A stretch of DNA of 64,000 bases from Candidatus Gastranaerophilales bacterium (lineage in GTDB: Bacteria > Cyanobacteriota > Vampirovibrionia > Gastranaerophilales > Gastranaerophilaceae), in NCBI GenBank assembly GCA_900766355.1, contig CAAFVD010000023.1, positions 50,737 through 114,736 on the forward strand, read 5' to 3'. Position 1 is the stretch's first letter; the number at the start of each line of letters is the position of its first letter. The notes under the pieces are model-generated. The model made no database searches, was not told the DNA's origin, and was given only the letters and a program-made list of their open reading frames with translations. The position numbers were made by a program, and so were the translations under genes. Positions 26,225 to 35,117 of the stretch are shown here, one piece after another.

Positions 26225-26623
26225 TGTAGTTATCAATATAATCTTCGAAAAGTTTGTGAATGTTCGATTTTTTGCAATGGCATGAGTTTTTTGTGATGTT
26301 AGGATTTTCTTAAAAATTACTTTAAAATAAAACAAAAAACTGATTGCAGAAATTTAAAAAAGAGTTATAATGTAAAATGATAAAAAACAGGTTGATGTCC
26401 GTTCAACCAATTTTATTAAACAATAGCACATTGTTACAAAATGTAAAAAACATTTTTCTGCTACAATTTACTCCTGATAAGGGTTTTGGTTAGTTGATAT
26501 AAATTCTCGGATAAGTAACTAGCAAAAAATATTTTTTACGGGTTTTAAATACATACAGAAGGATATTGCTTAAATAAACTGGGTAGGGACACATCACTGA
26601 GCAAAACGTAGAGGTATTACTCA
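26225..26623. other. non-coding gap before the 26624 gene
   Basis: About 400 bp, AT-rich, with no convincing frame on either strand. It contains a TTGTTACAA palindrome (26431-26439) followed by ATGTAAAAAACAT, then a leader of about 150 nt up to the AGAGGT Shine-Dalgarno. Confidence 0.5.
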
Positions 26624-27049
26624 ATGGTAGATAATAGAGCCGCTGGGTTTTACGGTATATCAGGCGCTTTAAATTTTAAAAGTGGTGATATTTCGGGGAC
26701 TGCAGCCAAGACAAATGGAGAAAAAGCCGGTAGTGATGCAGAGTACATGAAGTTAGAAAAAAACAAGGACTCTGCAAAAGAAGGTGCAAAATTTAGCGAT
26801 AAAAGTGCTCAGCTTAACGCAGCATTAAGTTCTCTTGCTATGCTTAATGTTTCATCTATTATTAGTTCAAAACTTCCTAAGTTACGTCAATCTACAAAGC
26901 GTTTCAAGGAATTGATTGATGAAACAGAAGAACTTTTGGTAACATTAAACGAAGAACACGAAAGAAACAAAAAAGAAAATCCTTTCAAGAGAGAAAATCC
27001 GTTTTCAAAACAAGAAGATGACAACGAGGAAGATGACGAATATTATTAA
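26624..27049 (+). CDS. hypothetical protein with charged coiled-coil C-terminus
   Basis: 141 residues. A glycine/serine-rich N-terminus (AAGFYGISGALNFKSGD) leads into a helix-prone middle and a very charged C-terminal third (LIDETEELLVTLNEEHERNK, then a tail of D/E and YY). No signal peptide or membrane helix. An AGAGGT motif precedes the ATG. It belongs by style with the small, signal-less proteins at 34032 and 61441, which also lie behind long leaders. I do not recognise a family. Confidence 0.65.
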   Translation: MVDNRAAGFYGISGALNFKSGDISGTAAKTNGEKAGSDAEYMKLEKNKDSAKEGAKFSDKSAQLNAALSSLAMLNVSSIISSKLPKLRQSTKRFKELIDETEELLVTLNEEHERNKKENPFKRENPFSKQEDDNEEDDEYY

Positions 27050-27070
27050 ACAATAAGTTTCATATTAGTT

Positions 27071-27093
27071 ATGTTTATGTATAATATAAACAT
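27071..27093 (+). promoter_or_regulatory. trpS promoter within an inverted repeat
   Basis: TATAAT (27080-27085) lies between the perfect arms ATGTTTAT (27071-27078) and ATAAACAT (27086-27093), 20 nt before the Shine-Dalgarno. The symmetry suggests an operator but may reflect AT-richness. Confidence 0.4.
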
Positions 27094-27112
27094 ATACAAG
27101 AGAGGTTTAAAT

Positions 27113-28114
27113 ATGAAACAAAGAATTATGTCAGGCATGCGTCCAACAGGGAAATTACACTTAGGTCATTATTTGGGTGTTATTGATAACTGGGTTAAGC
27201 TTCAAGATGAGTATGAATGCTATTTTCAAATCGCAGACTGGCATGCTCTTACGACAAAATACGATAAAACAGAAACCCTAGCACAAGATGTGCGAGATGT
27301 TGTTATGGATTGGCTGGCATGTGGTATTGACCCTGAAAAATCAACTATATATTTGCAATCTCTCGTTCCTGAAACAGCTGAATTGCATATTTATCTAAGT
27401 ATGATTACACCACAAAACTGGGTAGAACGTGACCCTACTTTGAAAGATATGGCAAAAATTCTTAAAACAAAAGAAGGTATGGGGACACAGATTAATTATG
27501 GTTTAATGGGATATCCTGTTTTGATGTCAGCAGATATTATGTTGTTCAATGCGGATTTTGTTCCTGTAGGTATTGACCAAGTTGCACACGTTGAACTTAC
27601 GAGAGATATTACAAGAAGATTTAATAATATATATAAAACAGATTTCTTTAATGAGGCTCAACCTAAATTAAACAACTGTTCTTTAATTTGTGGGCTAGAT
27701 GGTAACAAAATGGGTAAATCATTTAACAATGATATAAAAATTTCTGATTCCGAAGAAGTTACTGCAAAAAAAGTTATGACTGCAATAACAGACAGAAGTC
27801 GTATTAGAAAAGATGATTTAGGACACCCTGATGAATGCGAAGTTGCGTTTAAATATTGGAAAATATTTGGTTCAGAAGAAGATGTTGCAACAGTTAGAGA
27901 AGAATGCGAAAAAGGGCTTAGGGGTTGTGCTCAATGTAAGCGAGAACTTGCTTGCAAGATTAACGAAAGAATGAAAGAAATACGTGAACGTAGAAGATAT
28001 TTTGAAGAAAATCCTGAAATAGTTGATAATATTATCAAAGAAGGTTCTGCTAAGGCAAGAAAAGTTGCACAACAAACTATTGCTGAAGTAAGAAAACTTG
28101 TTAGAATGTATTAA
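27113..28114 (+). CDS. trpS: tryptophanyl-tRNA synthetase
   Basis: 333 residues. RIMSGMRPTGKLHLGHYLG carries the HIGH-type motif (HLGH), and KMGKS at 199-203 is the KMSKS loop. GMGTQINYGLMGYPVLMSAD is split by the tryptophan-binding helix, as in bacterial TrpRS. It charges tRNA-Trp. The start is taken at the ATG with GAGAGG before it, 14 codons inside the longest frame. The secreted-protein gene at 28130 follows after 15 bp. Confidence 0.95.
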   Translation: MKQRIMSGMRPTGKLHLGHYLGVIDNWVKLQDEYECYFQIADWHALTTKYDKTETLAQDVRDVVMDWLACGIDPEKSTIYLQSLVPETAELHIYLSMITPQNWVERDPTLKDMAKILKTKEGMGTQINYGLMGYPVLMSADIMLFNADFVPVGIDQVAHVELTRDITRRFNNIYKTDFFNEAQPKLNNCSLICGLDGNKMGKSFNNDIKISDSEEVTAKKVMTAITDRSRIRKDDLGHPDECEVAFKYWKIFGSEEDVATVREECEKGLRGCAQCKRELACKINERMKEIRERRRYFEENPEIVDNIIKEGSAKARKVAQQTIAEVRKLVRMY

Positions 28115-28129
28115 TTCTGAGGAAAGATT

Positions 28130-28798
28130 ATGAAAAAGATTTTCTTTGTTTTAGCGATAGCTTTATGTACTGCAAGTTCTGTATTTGCAGAAGATATGAA
28201 AGTTATGGCTTTAAAAGATTTTTCTACGGATAAACCGTCTGAAATAAAGGTTCAAGTATTGCAGACAATGAAGCTTGATGAAGGCGTAGTAATTGAACAG
28301 GGTTCTGTTGTTACAGGGTTTATGATTGATGTTATACCTGCTAAGCGATTAAAACGTGATGCAACATTTTCTTTTATGCCTACAGGTTACATAACTCCGA
28401 AACGAGAACAGTATTCTATAAATAGAAAATATGTTGGTAAATTTTCACCCAAAATAGAAATTGATAAAACTGAGCTTGCAAAAACCGCAGCACTTTCTGT
28501 TGGAGATTTTTTCGTCAAAGGGTTGAGTACAGGGTTTTATGCAGTACAAGGTGCAATAAAAAATGAAAAAGAAAATAGATTTGTTTCTTCTGTTCAAAAT
28601 GTTTATGAAAATTCGTTACTGTCATACATAGAAAAAGGTGGAGCAACTTGTATCAAAGCTCAATCAATGTTTACTTTTAGATTCCCTGATTTAAATCATG
28701 ATGAAAGCGTGAAGCTAGGCCCTGCCTTGACGAAATTAAAGGATTTGTCATCTGATGAAATACCTGCTCTTTCTCCTTCGCTAGATTGTCAAGAATAA
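28130..28798 (+). CDS. exported hypothetical protein
   Basis: 222 residues. The Sec signal peptide MKKIFFVLAIALCTASSVFA is cleaved before EDMK. The mature part has beta-rich stretches (VVIEQGSVVTGFMIDVIPAK) reminiscent of small periplasmic or envelope proteins, and two late cysteines (ATCIKA, LDCQE) could form a disulfide. GAGGAAAG precedes the start. It probably shares a transcript with trpS. I do not recognise the family. Confidence 0.7.
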   Translation: MKKIFFVLAIALCTASSVFAEDMKVMALKDFSTDKPSEIKVQVLQTMKLDEGVVIEQGSVVTGFMIDVIPAKRLKRDATFSFMPTGYITPKREQYSINRKYVGKFSPKIEIDKTELAKTAALSVGDFFVKGLSTGFYAVQGAIKNEKENRFVSSVQNVYENSLLSYIEKGGATCIKAQSMFTFRFPDLNHDESVKLGPALTKLKDLSSDEIPALSPSLDCQE

Positions 28799-28946
28799 AA
28801 ATCTCAGGTGAAAGTATATAATTTTTAATTATATGTAATTTCTTTTTTGTCATACTCTATGCTAAAATAAGTTCATATATTATTAATCCGAAGAAGATTT
28901 AATATCGTAATAATATTTCAAGAAATAGCATTTGAGATAAAATTTT

Positions 28947-30854
28947 ATGAAAAAGGACAAAATATATTTAACTATATTACTAGCTATTGTTTGTTTAATA
29001 TCTGCTATTGCAGTTAATAAAAAATTATCTGAAACACAGGATATGAATAAATACAAACAAGCAATCACGATGTATCAAGCAGAAGATTATCAAAATGCTT
29101 ATTATAATTTTTCTGCAGTGTCAGAGTTTTCTACACTCAAACAAGCAGCTCTTTTCAGACAAGCAAGATGTGCGACAACATTAGGTGATACACACACAGC
29201 AATTAGAAATTATTATATTTTATTAAAAAGGTTTCCGAATTCACCTCTTTATGCCATAAGTGAATATAATCTTGCAGTATTGTTATATGAAGCTCAAGAA
29301 TATCATTCTGCAAAAAGACATTTTGTTCATATATACAAACATTTCAAAGACAAAGAAGTTTCTATTGCTTCCGAATATTATTTGGGAATGTTAGAGAATA
29401 AACCTGCATTGTTATTGGATTATATAAAACAGTCGCCAAACGGCAGATTCTCAAAATATGCGATAGATACTCTTGTAAAGAATAATATAAAATTTTCAAA
29501 CGCTGATAATTTGGTTATTGCAAATTCATATCTTGCTAACGAAAACTACAACGAAGCTCTTGCTTATTACCAAAAAACAAGCCTTAAAGATAGTTGGACA
29601 GGATATGCTAAAACTCTTTATAAATTAGGAAAATATGAAGAAGCGAAAAAAATAACTATTAAAGGGTTGAGTATTTATTCAAGTTTCGTTGATGCAAATG
29701 AAATTTATGATGTGATTGATTGTTTTGTTTCTTTGTCAGATTCAAAATTAACAACGATAAAGTATTTATTATCAGTTAATCCAAAAGCCAAAGGTGCTGA
29801 TTATTTAATGTTTCTTTTAGCAAAATATTCACCATCAGCACAAACACCATATATATATGAACAACTTTATACTAGATTTCCTGACGGTCAATTTTCGGGA
29901 GAAGCTTTGTATAAAACTTTTTATTCAAAAATAAATCAGAGAAAATATAAAGAAGCTATAAAACTTGGGAAACTTCATCTTGCAAAATTCGGAAATACAA
30001 ATTCTGCACCTGCTGTTATGTATTGGATAGCAAAAGTTTATGAAAAACAACGCATGAACGATATGGCACGTAGTTATTACAAAGGTGTACTTTCTAAGTA
30101 TCCTGATAGCTATTATGCCATGCGAGCTAATGCTAAACTAAATAAAAACCATACAATGTTTACAAAAAATTCAATAACTAATAAACCTGTTGTTTTTCCT
30201 ATTCATAACAAATCAGAAGCTGATATGGCAGTAAAATTGGCAAAATTAGGTGATTATGATTTTGTTCAGGAGTTGTATAAAAATGATGGATTTGTTCAAA
30301 GTTGGATAGAATACGAAAAAGGTAATTATACTAATTCTGCTCTTTTAGCTCGTGATGCTATGGACAAACTGGAAACCAAGCCTAATTTTAAAGATACTCG
30401 TTGGAGATTAGTTTATCCTGTTCATTACTATGAATACATAAAAAAATATTCAAATGAAGAAAATCCAATAATAATTCTCTCTATAATCAAAGAAGAAAGT
30501 CATTTTAATCCAAAAGTGACAAGTCCTGTTGGTGCAGGTGGTCTTATGCAGTTAATGCCTGCTACCGCTAATGAGATTGCTAAAGGGTATGGTATTTCTA
30601 GTAACTTGTATTCTCCTAGTTCTAATATTCATTTAGGTTGTCTGTATTATGCAAAAATAAAACGTACATTAAATAACAAAGATATTTCTGCAATCATGGC
30701 ATATAACGGTGGTTGGGCATCAGTTATGAATTGGAAAGAACAACTTGAGTATGTTGATATGGACGATTTTATTGAAAAAATACCTTATCCTGAAACACAA
30801 GATTATATTAAAAAGGTTTTAAAAAGTTATTGGAATTATTGCAATATATATTAG
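28947..30854 (+). CDS. slt: soluble lytic murein transglycosylase (Slt-like) with TPR-rich N-terminus
   Basis: 635 residues. A membrane anchor or signal segment at about 7-23 is followed by about 450 residues of TPR-like helical pairs (NYNEALAYYQKTS, KYEEAKKITIKGL, ARSYYKGVLSKYPDSYYA). The C-terminal Slt lysozyme-like domain has catalytic Glu517 in IIKEESHFNP, then GGLMQLMPATA and MAYNGG. It cleaves the MurNAc-GlcNAc bond to give 1,6-anhydro ends, in the periplasm. The start has no Shine-Dalgarno; a TAAAAT box lies directly upstream. Confidence 0.92.
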   Translation: MKKDKIYLTILLAIVCLISAIAVNKKLSETQDMNKYKQAITMYQAEDYQNAYYNFSAVSEFSTLKQAALFRQARCATTLGDTHTAIRNYYILLKRFPNSPLYAISEYNLAVLLYEAQEYHSAKRHFVHIYKHFKDKEVSIASEYYLGMLENKPALLLDYIKQSPNGRFSKYAIDTLVKNNIKFSNADNLVIANSYLANENYNEALAYYQKTSLKDSWTGYAKTLYKLGKYEEAKKITIKGLSIYSSFVDANEIYDVIDCFVSLSDSKLTTIKYLLSVNPKAKGADYLMFLLAKYSPSAQTPYIYEQLYTRFPDGQFSGEALYKTFYSKINQRKYKEAIKLGKLHLAKFGNTNSAPAVMYWIAKVYEKQRMNDMARSYYKGVLSKYPDSYYAMRANAKLNKNHTMFTKNSITNKPVVFPIHNKSEADMAVKLAKLGDYDFVQELYKNDGFVQSWIEYEKGNYTNSALLARDAMDKLETKPNFKDTRWRLVYPVHYYEYIKKYSNEENPIIILSIIKEESHFNPKVTSPVGAGGLMQLMPATANEIAKGYGISSNLYSPSSNIHLGCLYYAKIKRTLNNKDISAIMAYNGGWASVMNWKEQLEYVDMDDFIEKIPYPETQDYIKKVLKSYWNYCNIY

Positions 30855-30886
30855 GTTTTGATTAACGTGTTTAAATTAAAAAGCAT

Positions 30887-31237
30887 TTATTTTCTTAGTT
30901 TTTCTGCACCTTTTAAATAAACAAATTTTGGTTTGAAATCATCATTTGCGTTTACGACAATAAGAATTCTAAGACATTTTTTTAAAGAATTCGGTACATC
31001 TAGTTCGTGAAAGCACATCATTGCAATATTATCCCAGCCAAAATCAATTCTTGCAAATTTTGCTGGAAATTCTGCATTCAAATCAGGAGTAAGTGTAAAT
31101 ATTGCGTGTGAAATATTTTCTTTTTCAATATTATTTTTTTTAATTATTTCAGACAAAAGTTCAAGAGTAGCAGATTTAATATCTTCTACTGAATTGTTTT
31201 CTACAGTAATTGCACCTCTTATTCCTTTTGTAATCAT
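30887..31237 (-). CDS. aroH: chorismate mutase, AroH class
   Basis: 116 residues aligning along the whole length with the B. subtilis trimeric mutase. Arg7, Cys75, Glu78 and Arg90, the active-site residues of that enzyme, fall at the same positions (GIRGAITVE, MMCFHELDVP, KKCLRILIVVN). It converts chorismate to prephenate for Phe/Tyr synthesis. It is the last gene of def-fmt-aroH and overlaps fmt by 4 bp. Confidence 0.93.
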   Translation of the reverse strand: MITKGIRGAITVENNSVEDIKSATLELLSEIIKKNNIEKENISHAIFTLTPDLNAEFPAKFARIDFGWDNIAMMCFHELDVPNSLKKCLRILIVVNANDDFKPKFVYLKGAEKLRK

Positions 31238-32181
31238 AATTTTTCTATTCCTTGTACTCCATTAAACCATTCGTTTGCTTTCATTTCACCTTTACCTTCA
31301 GGTTTAACCGTAATAAGTTTTAAGATACCATTTCCTGTCAAAACCTCGATACCGTCTTTTAGTTTACCAACAACAGCCCCTATCGGATAGTTTGAATAAA
31401 ACTCGTCAGGTTGTCTTTTTTCTACAGGTTTTGTTTTGATAACTTTGACTATTTTATTATTCAATACAAAGAATGCTGAAGGACATCTGCATACCCCACG
31501 AACAAGATTATGAATATCTTGTGCAGATTTTGTCCAATCAATTCTACATTCTTCTTTTTGAAGTTTTGGAGCAATACAAACCCCGTCCTCACATTGTGGT
31601 TGTGGTGTTAGAGTGTTGTTAATTATTCCTTTAAGTGTTTCTACGATAAGTTTTGGTGAATCTTGAGAAATCTGATTATACAAATCTTCGCAAGTCATAT
31701 CATCATCTATAGGAATAATTTCTCTCATACAAACTGCACCTGAATCCAGTCCAAGTTCTGTTATCATTGTACATATACCTGTTTCTTTTTCTCCGTTGAT
31801 AATAACTCTTTGGATAGGGTTAGCACCTCTGTATTTTGGTAACATTGATGCGTGAAGGTTGATAGTTTCATATTTAGGAATATCAAGCACTTCTTGTGAT
31901 AAAATTTGTCCAAAAGCAAATGTTACAAAAAAATCAGGTTGTAATTTTTTTAACCCTTCAATAACAGAAGGTTCTTTTCTAATAGATTTTGGTTGAAAAA
32001 CAGGAATATCGTTTTCAAGTGCAAATCGTTTAATAGGTGACATAGTGATTTTATGTCCACGTCCTGATGGTTTATCAGGTTGAGTTACAACTGCTTGAAT
32101 GTTAATTTTATCAGAATTGAATAAATATTCTAAAGACTTGAGTCCTATATCAGGAGTTCCGAAAAAAACAATATTAATCAT
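31234..32181 (-). CDS. fmt: methionyl-tRNA formyltransferase
   Basis: 315 residues. VFFGTPDIGLKSLEYL starts the Rossmann formyl-transfer domain, and HASMLPKYRGANPIQRVI carries the formyl-THF signature with its catalytic His/Asn surroundings. A C-terminal OB-like domain binds the tRNA. It formylates Met-tRNAi. It lies 3 bp after def, the usual pairing, and 4 bp into aroH. Confidence 0.95.
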   Translation of the reverse strand: MINIVFFGTPDIGLKSLEYLFNSDKINIQAVVTQPDKPSGRGHKITMSPIKRFALENDIPVFQPKSIRKEPSVIEGLKKLQPDFFVTFAFGQILSQEVLDIPKYETINLHASMLPKYRGANPIQRVIINGEKETGICTMITELGLDSGAVCMREIIPIDDDMTCEDLYNQISQDSPKLIVETLKGIINNTLTPQPQCEDGVCIAPKLQKEECRIDWTKSAQDIHNLVRGVCRCPSAFFVLNNKIVKVIKTKPVEKRQPDEFYSNYPIGAVVGKLKDGIEVLTGNGILKLITVKPEGKGEMKANEWFNGVQGIEKL

Positions 32182-32184
32182 GTT

Positions 32185-32751
32185 TTAAACTTCTCCTTCT
32201 TTTTGTGAAGTTTCTTCTTCCGGACATTCAATCATTTTGTCAACATCAATTGGTGGAAGATTATGTTTTGCAAGTTCTTCATCTGCAACAAATCTGTTTG
32301 TTGCGTGGTCAATGAATAAAATACCGTCAAGGTGATCATATTCGTGTTGAATAGCTTTAGCTAAAAGATTTCCTTCTGCTTCCATAAGGAATGGGCGTCC
32401 GTTTTTATCCATAGCTTTTACTGTAACCTTATTGTATCTCCAAACCTCAGTATATGCTTGAGGGAAACTCAAACAACCTTCATCACCTTTCATTAATCCT
32501 GATTTTTTTATTATTTTGGGGTTAATGAATACCATAGGGTTTAAAGGTTCTTCGTTTGTAGAAACGTCTATAACAAATATTCTCAAATTTTCTCCAACCT
32601 GTGGAGCTGCAAGTCCAACACCATTGTTAACATACATTGTATCAAGCATATCTTTGATAAGAGTTTTAATTTTTGCAGATACTTTGTGTACTTCTTTTGA
32701 TGGTTCTCTAAGTGATGGAGTCCCGTATTGAACAATTTTTCTTACAGACAT
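32185..32751 (-). CDS. def: peptide deformylase
   Basis: 188 residues with the three PDF motifs GVGLAAPQVG, EGCLSFP (Cys93 metal ligand) and QHEYDHLDG (His136, His140, catalytic Glu137). It removes the N-formyl group from nascent proteins. The C-terminus is acidic and longer than in E. coli. AAAAAAGG precedes the start. The leader holds two copies of the palindrome ACTATAGT. Confidence 0.95.
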   Translation of the reverse strand: MSVRKIVQYGTPSLREPSKEVHKVSAKIKTLIKDMLDTMYVNNGVGLAAPQVGENLRIFVIDVSTNEEPLNPMVFINPKIIKKSGLMKGDEGCLSFPQAYTEVWRYNKVTVKAMDKNGRPFLMEAEGNLLAKAIQHEYDHLDGILFIDHATNRFVADEELAKHNLPPIDVDKMIECPEEETSQKEGEV

Positions 32752-32767
32752 TATTAATTCCTTTTTT

Positions 32768-32800
32768 AACTATAGTTACATTTATTAAGGTACTATAGTT
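32768..32800 (-). promoter_or_regulatory. inverted repeat in the def leader
   Basis: AACTATAGT (32768-32776) and ACTATAGTT (32792-32800) are perfect inverted copies 15 nt apart, and each contains the 8-bp palindrome ACTATAGT. It may be an operator or a leader hairpin ahead of def-fmt-aroH. Confidence 0.45.
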
Positions 32801-32829
32801 GAGAAAGAATTTCAATTGTAATTAGGTCT

Positions 32830-33792
32830 TTATTTTTCTTGTAATAATCTTTCTTTTATTTCGGGGAAAAGTTCACACATTTTATTGACACCATCTCTGC
32901 CTGACATTCCAACAGTTGTATCATTTCTGTTCATGTTTTTCAAAGAAAATTCTTGTGAAGATTTATCTTCCACCAAATGAAGTTGATACGTATTTTTATT
33001 AACCATTATTTTACTACCGTTTAGAACTGCCATAGCCCAAAACCATATATCATCGTTTGTTGGAATTTCTTTCATAAACATTTCATCATTAATCACATTT
33101 TTATCTAGAGTGTTAGGTGGGAAAAGTGTTCCGTATCCTGTCATTAACTCATTTCTAAATCGTGGTAAATATGTTTTGTTATAAACATAATTCCTTGAAC
33201 AAATATAAAATTTATTATTCTTTTTGTGTTGTTTTATCAAGAAAGCTCTGTTTGCGTGAATAACATTTGGATTTTGTAAATAAGAAGAATATAGACTTTC
33301 AACAAAATTATTTGGATAAAGAATGTCGTCATCAGCAGTAATTATAATAGAATCAGGAAATTCTTTTACTGAAGGAACAAGTTTTTTGAAAGATTTTATA
33401 TCTCTATCAACCCATCTTATTTCTAATCCATATTTTTCTAAATTTTGTAATGATGTTGGAATTTCAACATCAGTAAATTGTTCTTTTGCAAGCCATAAAA
33501 CTACTCTATCAGGTTTTAATGTTTGGTTTAATAATAAAGAAATAGTTTTATAAACGGTGTTAATTCTATGAGGGTGACTTGTTAATGATACAACAACTGG
33601 TGTTTGTCTTTTTTCTTCTGTAACGCCAGATTGCGTAATAACAGGAATGTCTATAGAGTAATTATATTTTTTACAAATTTTTATACCAAAAAGTTTGATT
33701 ACATAATGGTCATCAATGTTATTAATAGAAAATAACCAATTCAAATTACTTTTTAATTCTTGTAAAAAACTCACTCTGTTTTTATTCTTCAT
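32830..33792 (-). CDS. glycosyltransferase-like protein (GT-A fold)
   Basis: 320 residues. VVVSLTSHPHRINTVYKTIS opens a GT-A-like domain, and DSIIITADDDILYP has the acidic DDD metal motif. HANRAFLIKQ and DDIWFWAMAV resemble the family seen in small capsular or LPS loci. No membrane helix. The second of two close ATGs is chosen because GGAG lies 8 nt before it. The protein stands alone outside the main glycan locus, upstream of def. Confidence 0.75.
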   Translation of the reverse strand: MKNKNRVSFLQELKSNLNWLFSINNIDDHYVIKLFGIKICKKYNYSIDIPVITQSGVTEEKRQTPVVVSLTSHPHRINTVYKTISLLLNQTLKPDRVVLWLAKEQFTDVEIPTSLQNLEKYGLEIRWVDRDIKSFKKLVPSVKEFPDSIIITADDDILYPNNFVESLYSSYLQNPNVIHANRAFLIKQHKKNNKFYICSRNYVYNKTYLPRFRNELMTGYGTLFPPNTLDKNVINDEMFMKEIPTNDDIWFWAMAVLNGSKIMVNKNTYQLHLVEDKSSQEFSLKNMNRNDTTVGMSGRDGVNKMCELFPEIKERLLQEK

Positions 33793-34031
33793 TGTCATAT
33801 CTCCAATTGTTGATATTATACATAAAATTATATATATTGTGAATAATTTAATTCTTATTAACTTATTCGTGGGGTTATTTTCATTTATTACGTTTCTCTG
33901 TAAATATGGGGATTTTTTGCAATAGTATTTAATAAAATAATTTTAAAAAAATCTTCATATTCGACAACATGGTAGTTGCACAAATTTTTATATTGTGGTA
34001 AAATTTAATCACTTGAAGGGTATATTTTGTT

Positions 34032-34310
34032 ATGTTAGTTTCAGCAATTTCACATTTTAGAGCAATCACAATGCAACATAATGCAGGCATGGCTATGATG
34101 CAAACTAATCAGAACAATATGAGCATGCTTAGAGCTTCAAAAGCTGGCGAAACAAGTTTCAATGCCCTACACCAACAAGATGTACACAATTCAGTATCAA
34201 ACGCAAAAAACCAACTAATGTATCAAATGGCTTCTGCTTGGAAAAAACAATGTGAAGCTAAAATGAAACAAGATATGAAACAACAACATAAACTTAATGT
34301 CATAGCATAG
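34032..34310 (+). CDS. Met/Gln-rich small hypothetical protein
   Basis: 92 residues, 14 of them Met, rich in Gln, Asn and His (MQHNAGMAMMQTNQNNMSM). Helix-prone throughout, with a basic C-terminus (KMKQDMKQQHKLN). No signal or membrane segment. A GAAGGG motif lies 11 nt before the ATG. Its Met/His content could bind copper, but I see no spaced motif that shows this. Confidence 0.6.
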   Translation: MLVSAISHFRAITMQHNAGMAMMQTNQNNMSMLRASKAGETSFNALHQQDVHNSVSNAKNQLMYQMASAWKKQCEAKMKQDMKQQHKLNVIA

Positions 34311-34413
34311 TAATTTGCTTTTTATTTTTTAGTTAAGTTAATTAAAGTATTTTAATATACCTATTGTAATGTATATTTTTGGTGTAAAATAATTATACTC
34401 ACATCCTCGTGGC

Positions 34414-34444
34414 GAACTAAAGGAAGTCATTAATCCTTAAGTTC
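34414..34444 (+). promoter_or_regulatory. leader hairpin upstream of rpsT
   Basis: GAACTAAAGGA and TCCTTAAGTTC pair over 11 bp with one mismatch and a 9-nt loop, 26 nt before the rpsT ATG. S20 is known to control its own synthesis in E. coli; a similar role here is inferred from position. Confidence 0.5.
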
Positions 34445-34470
34445 AATACAACATAGAAAGGTGAATAAAA

Positions 34471-34737
34471 ATGGCAAATATTAAGTCAGCTAAGAAAAGA
34501 GTATTAATCGCAGAAGCAAACAGACAAAGAAACGTAGCTTTCAAATCTTCTATTAAAACTGCAGTAAAAAAAGTTTTGGAACTTGCTAATGGTGAAGATA
34601 AAGAAGCTTTAAACACATCATTGTCAAAAGTTTACCAACTTTGTGACAAAGCTGTTTCAAAAGGTATTTTACACAAAAATACTGCTGCTAGAAAAAAATC
34701 AAGATTAACTCTTGCAGTTAAAAAATTAGCTAAGTAA
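34471..34737 (+). CDS. rpsT: 30S ribosomal protein S20
   Basis: 88 residues, the usual length. MANIKSAKKRVLIAEANRQRN start and the basic three-helix pattern with NTAARKKSRL are diagnostic. GAAAGGTG precedes the start. The gene is alone, with a leader hairpin and a strong terminator. Confidence 0.96.
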   Translation: MANIKSAKKRVLIAEANRQRNVAFKSSIKTAVKKVLELANGEDKEALNTSLSKVYQLCDKAVSKGILHKNTAARKKSRLTLAVKKLAK

Positions 34738-34757
34738 TAACTGCTTTAAAACTTTAC

Positions 34758-34793
34758 AAAAAGGCTATCTAATTATTATTAGATAGCCTTTTT
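34758..34793 (+). terminator. rpsT terminator
   Basis: AAAAAGGCTATCT pairs with AGATAGCCTTTTT around a 9-nt AT loop. It is U-rich at the 3' side and nearly symmetric, so it may also serve the convergent gene. Confidence 0.9.
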
Positions 34794-34817
34794 GTTACTT
34801 ATTTTTATATCTAAATT

Positions 34818-35048
34818 TTAAGCTTGCTTATATCCACCGCAACCTCGTAAAAGTGTTTGTGGTGGTGCTGCAACTGCAGTTGTATACATTAATAAATCAT
34901 TATCCGGAGCGAAAAATTGACGCATATAAGCTCGATTTGTGATTGGTGTGTAGCAAACATAAGAATCTACTTTGTCTTTGATATAGCCTGCGAATACTTG
35001 TTGCTTGTGCGTCAGTTTACAATCCTTAAGTGTTTTGACGATTTTCAT
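34818..35048 (-). CDS. 76-residue hypothetical protein
   Basis: Starts MKIVKTLKDCKLTHKQQ and ends RGCGGYKQA. It has no signal peptide and four cysteines. No Shine-Dalgarno; TATAAT lies 11 nt before the ATG, so the leader would be very short. Support is modest: an uninterrupted frame with plausible composition between two well-defined genes. Confidence 0.45.
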   Translation of the reverse strand: MKIVKTLKDCKLTHKQQVFAGYIKDKVDSYVCYTPITNRAYMRQFFAPDNDLLMYTTAVAAPPQTLLRGCGGYKQA

Positions 35049-35117
35049 ATTACATACTCATTATACAGTTTGTGTATAATAATTTAAAGTCTAAAAACAA
35101 ATAGACTTAACAATAAT

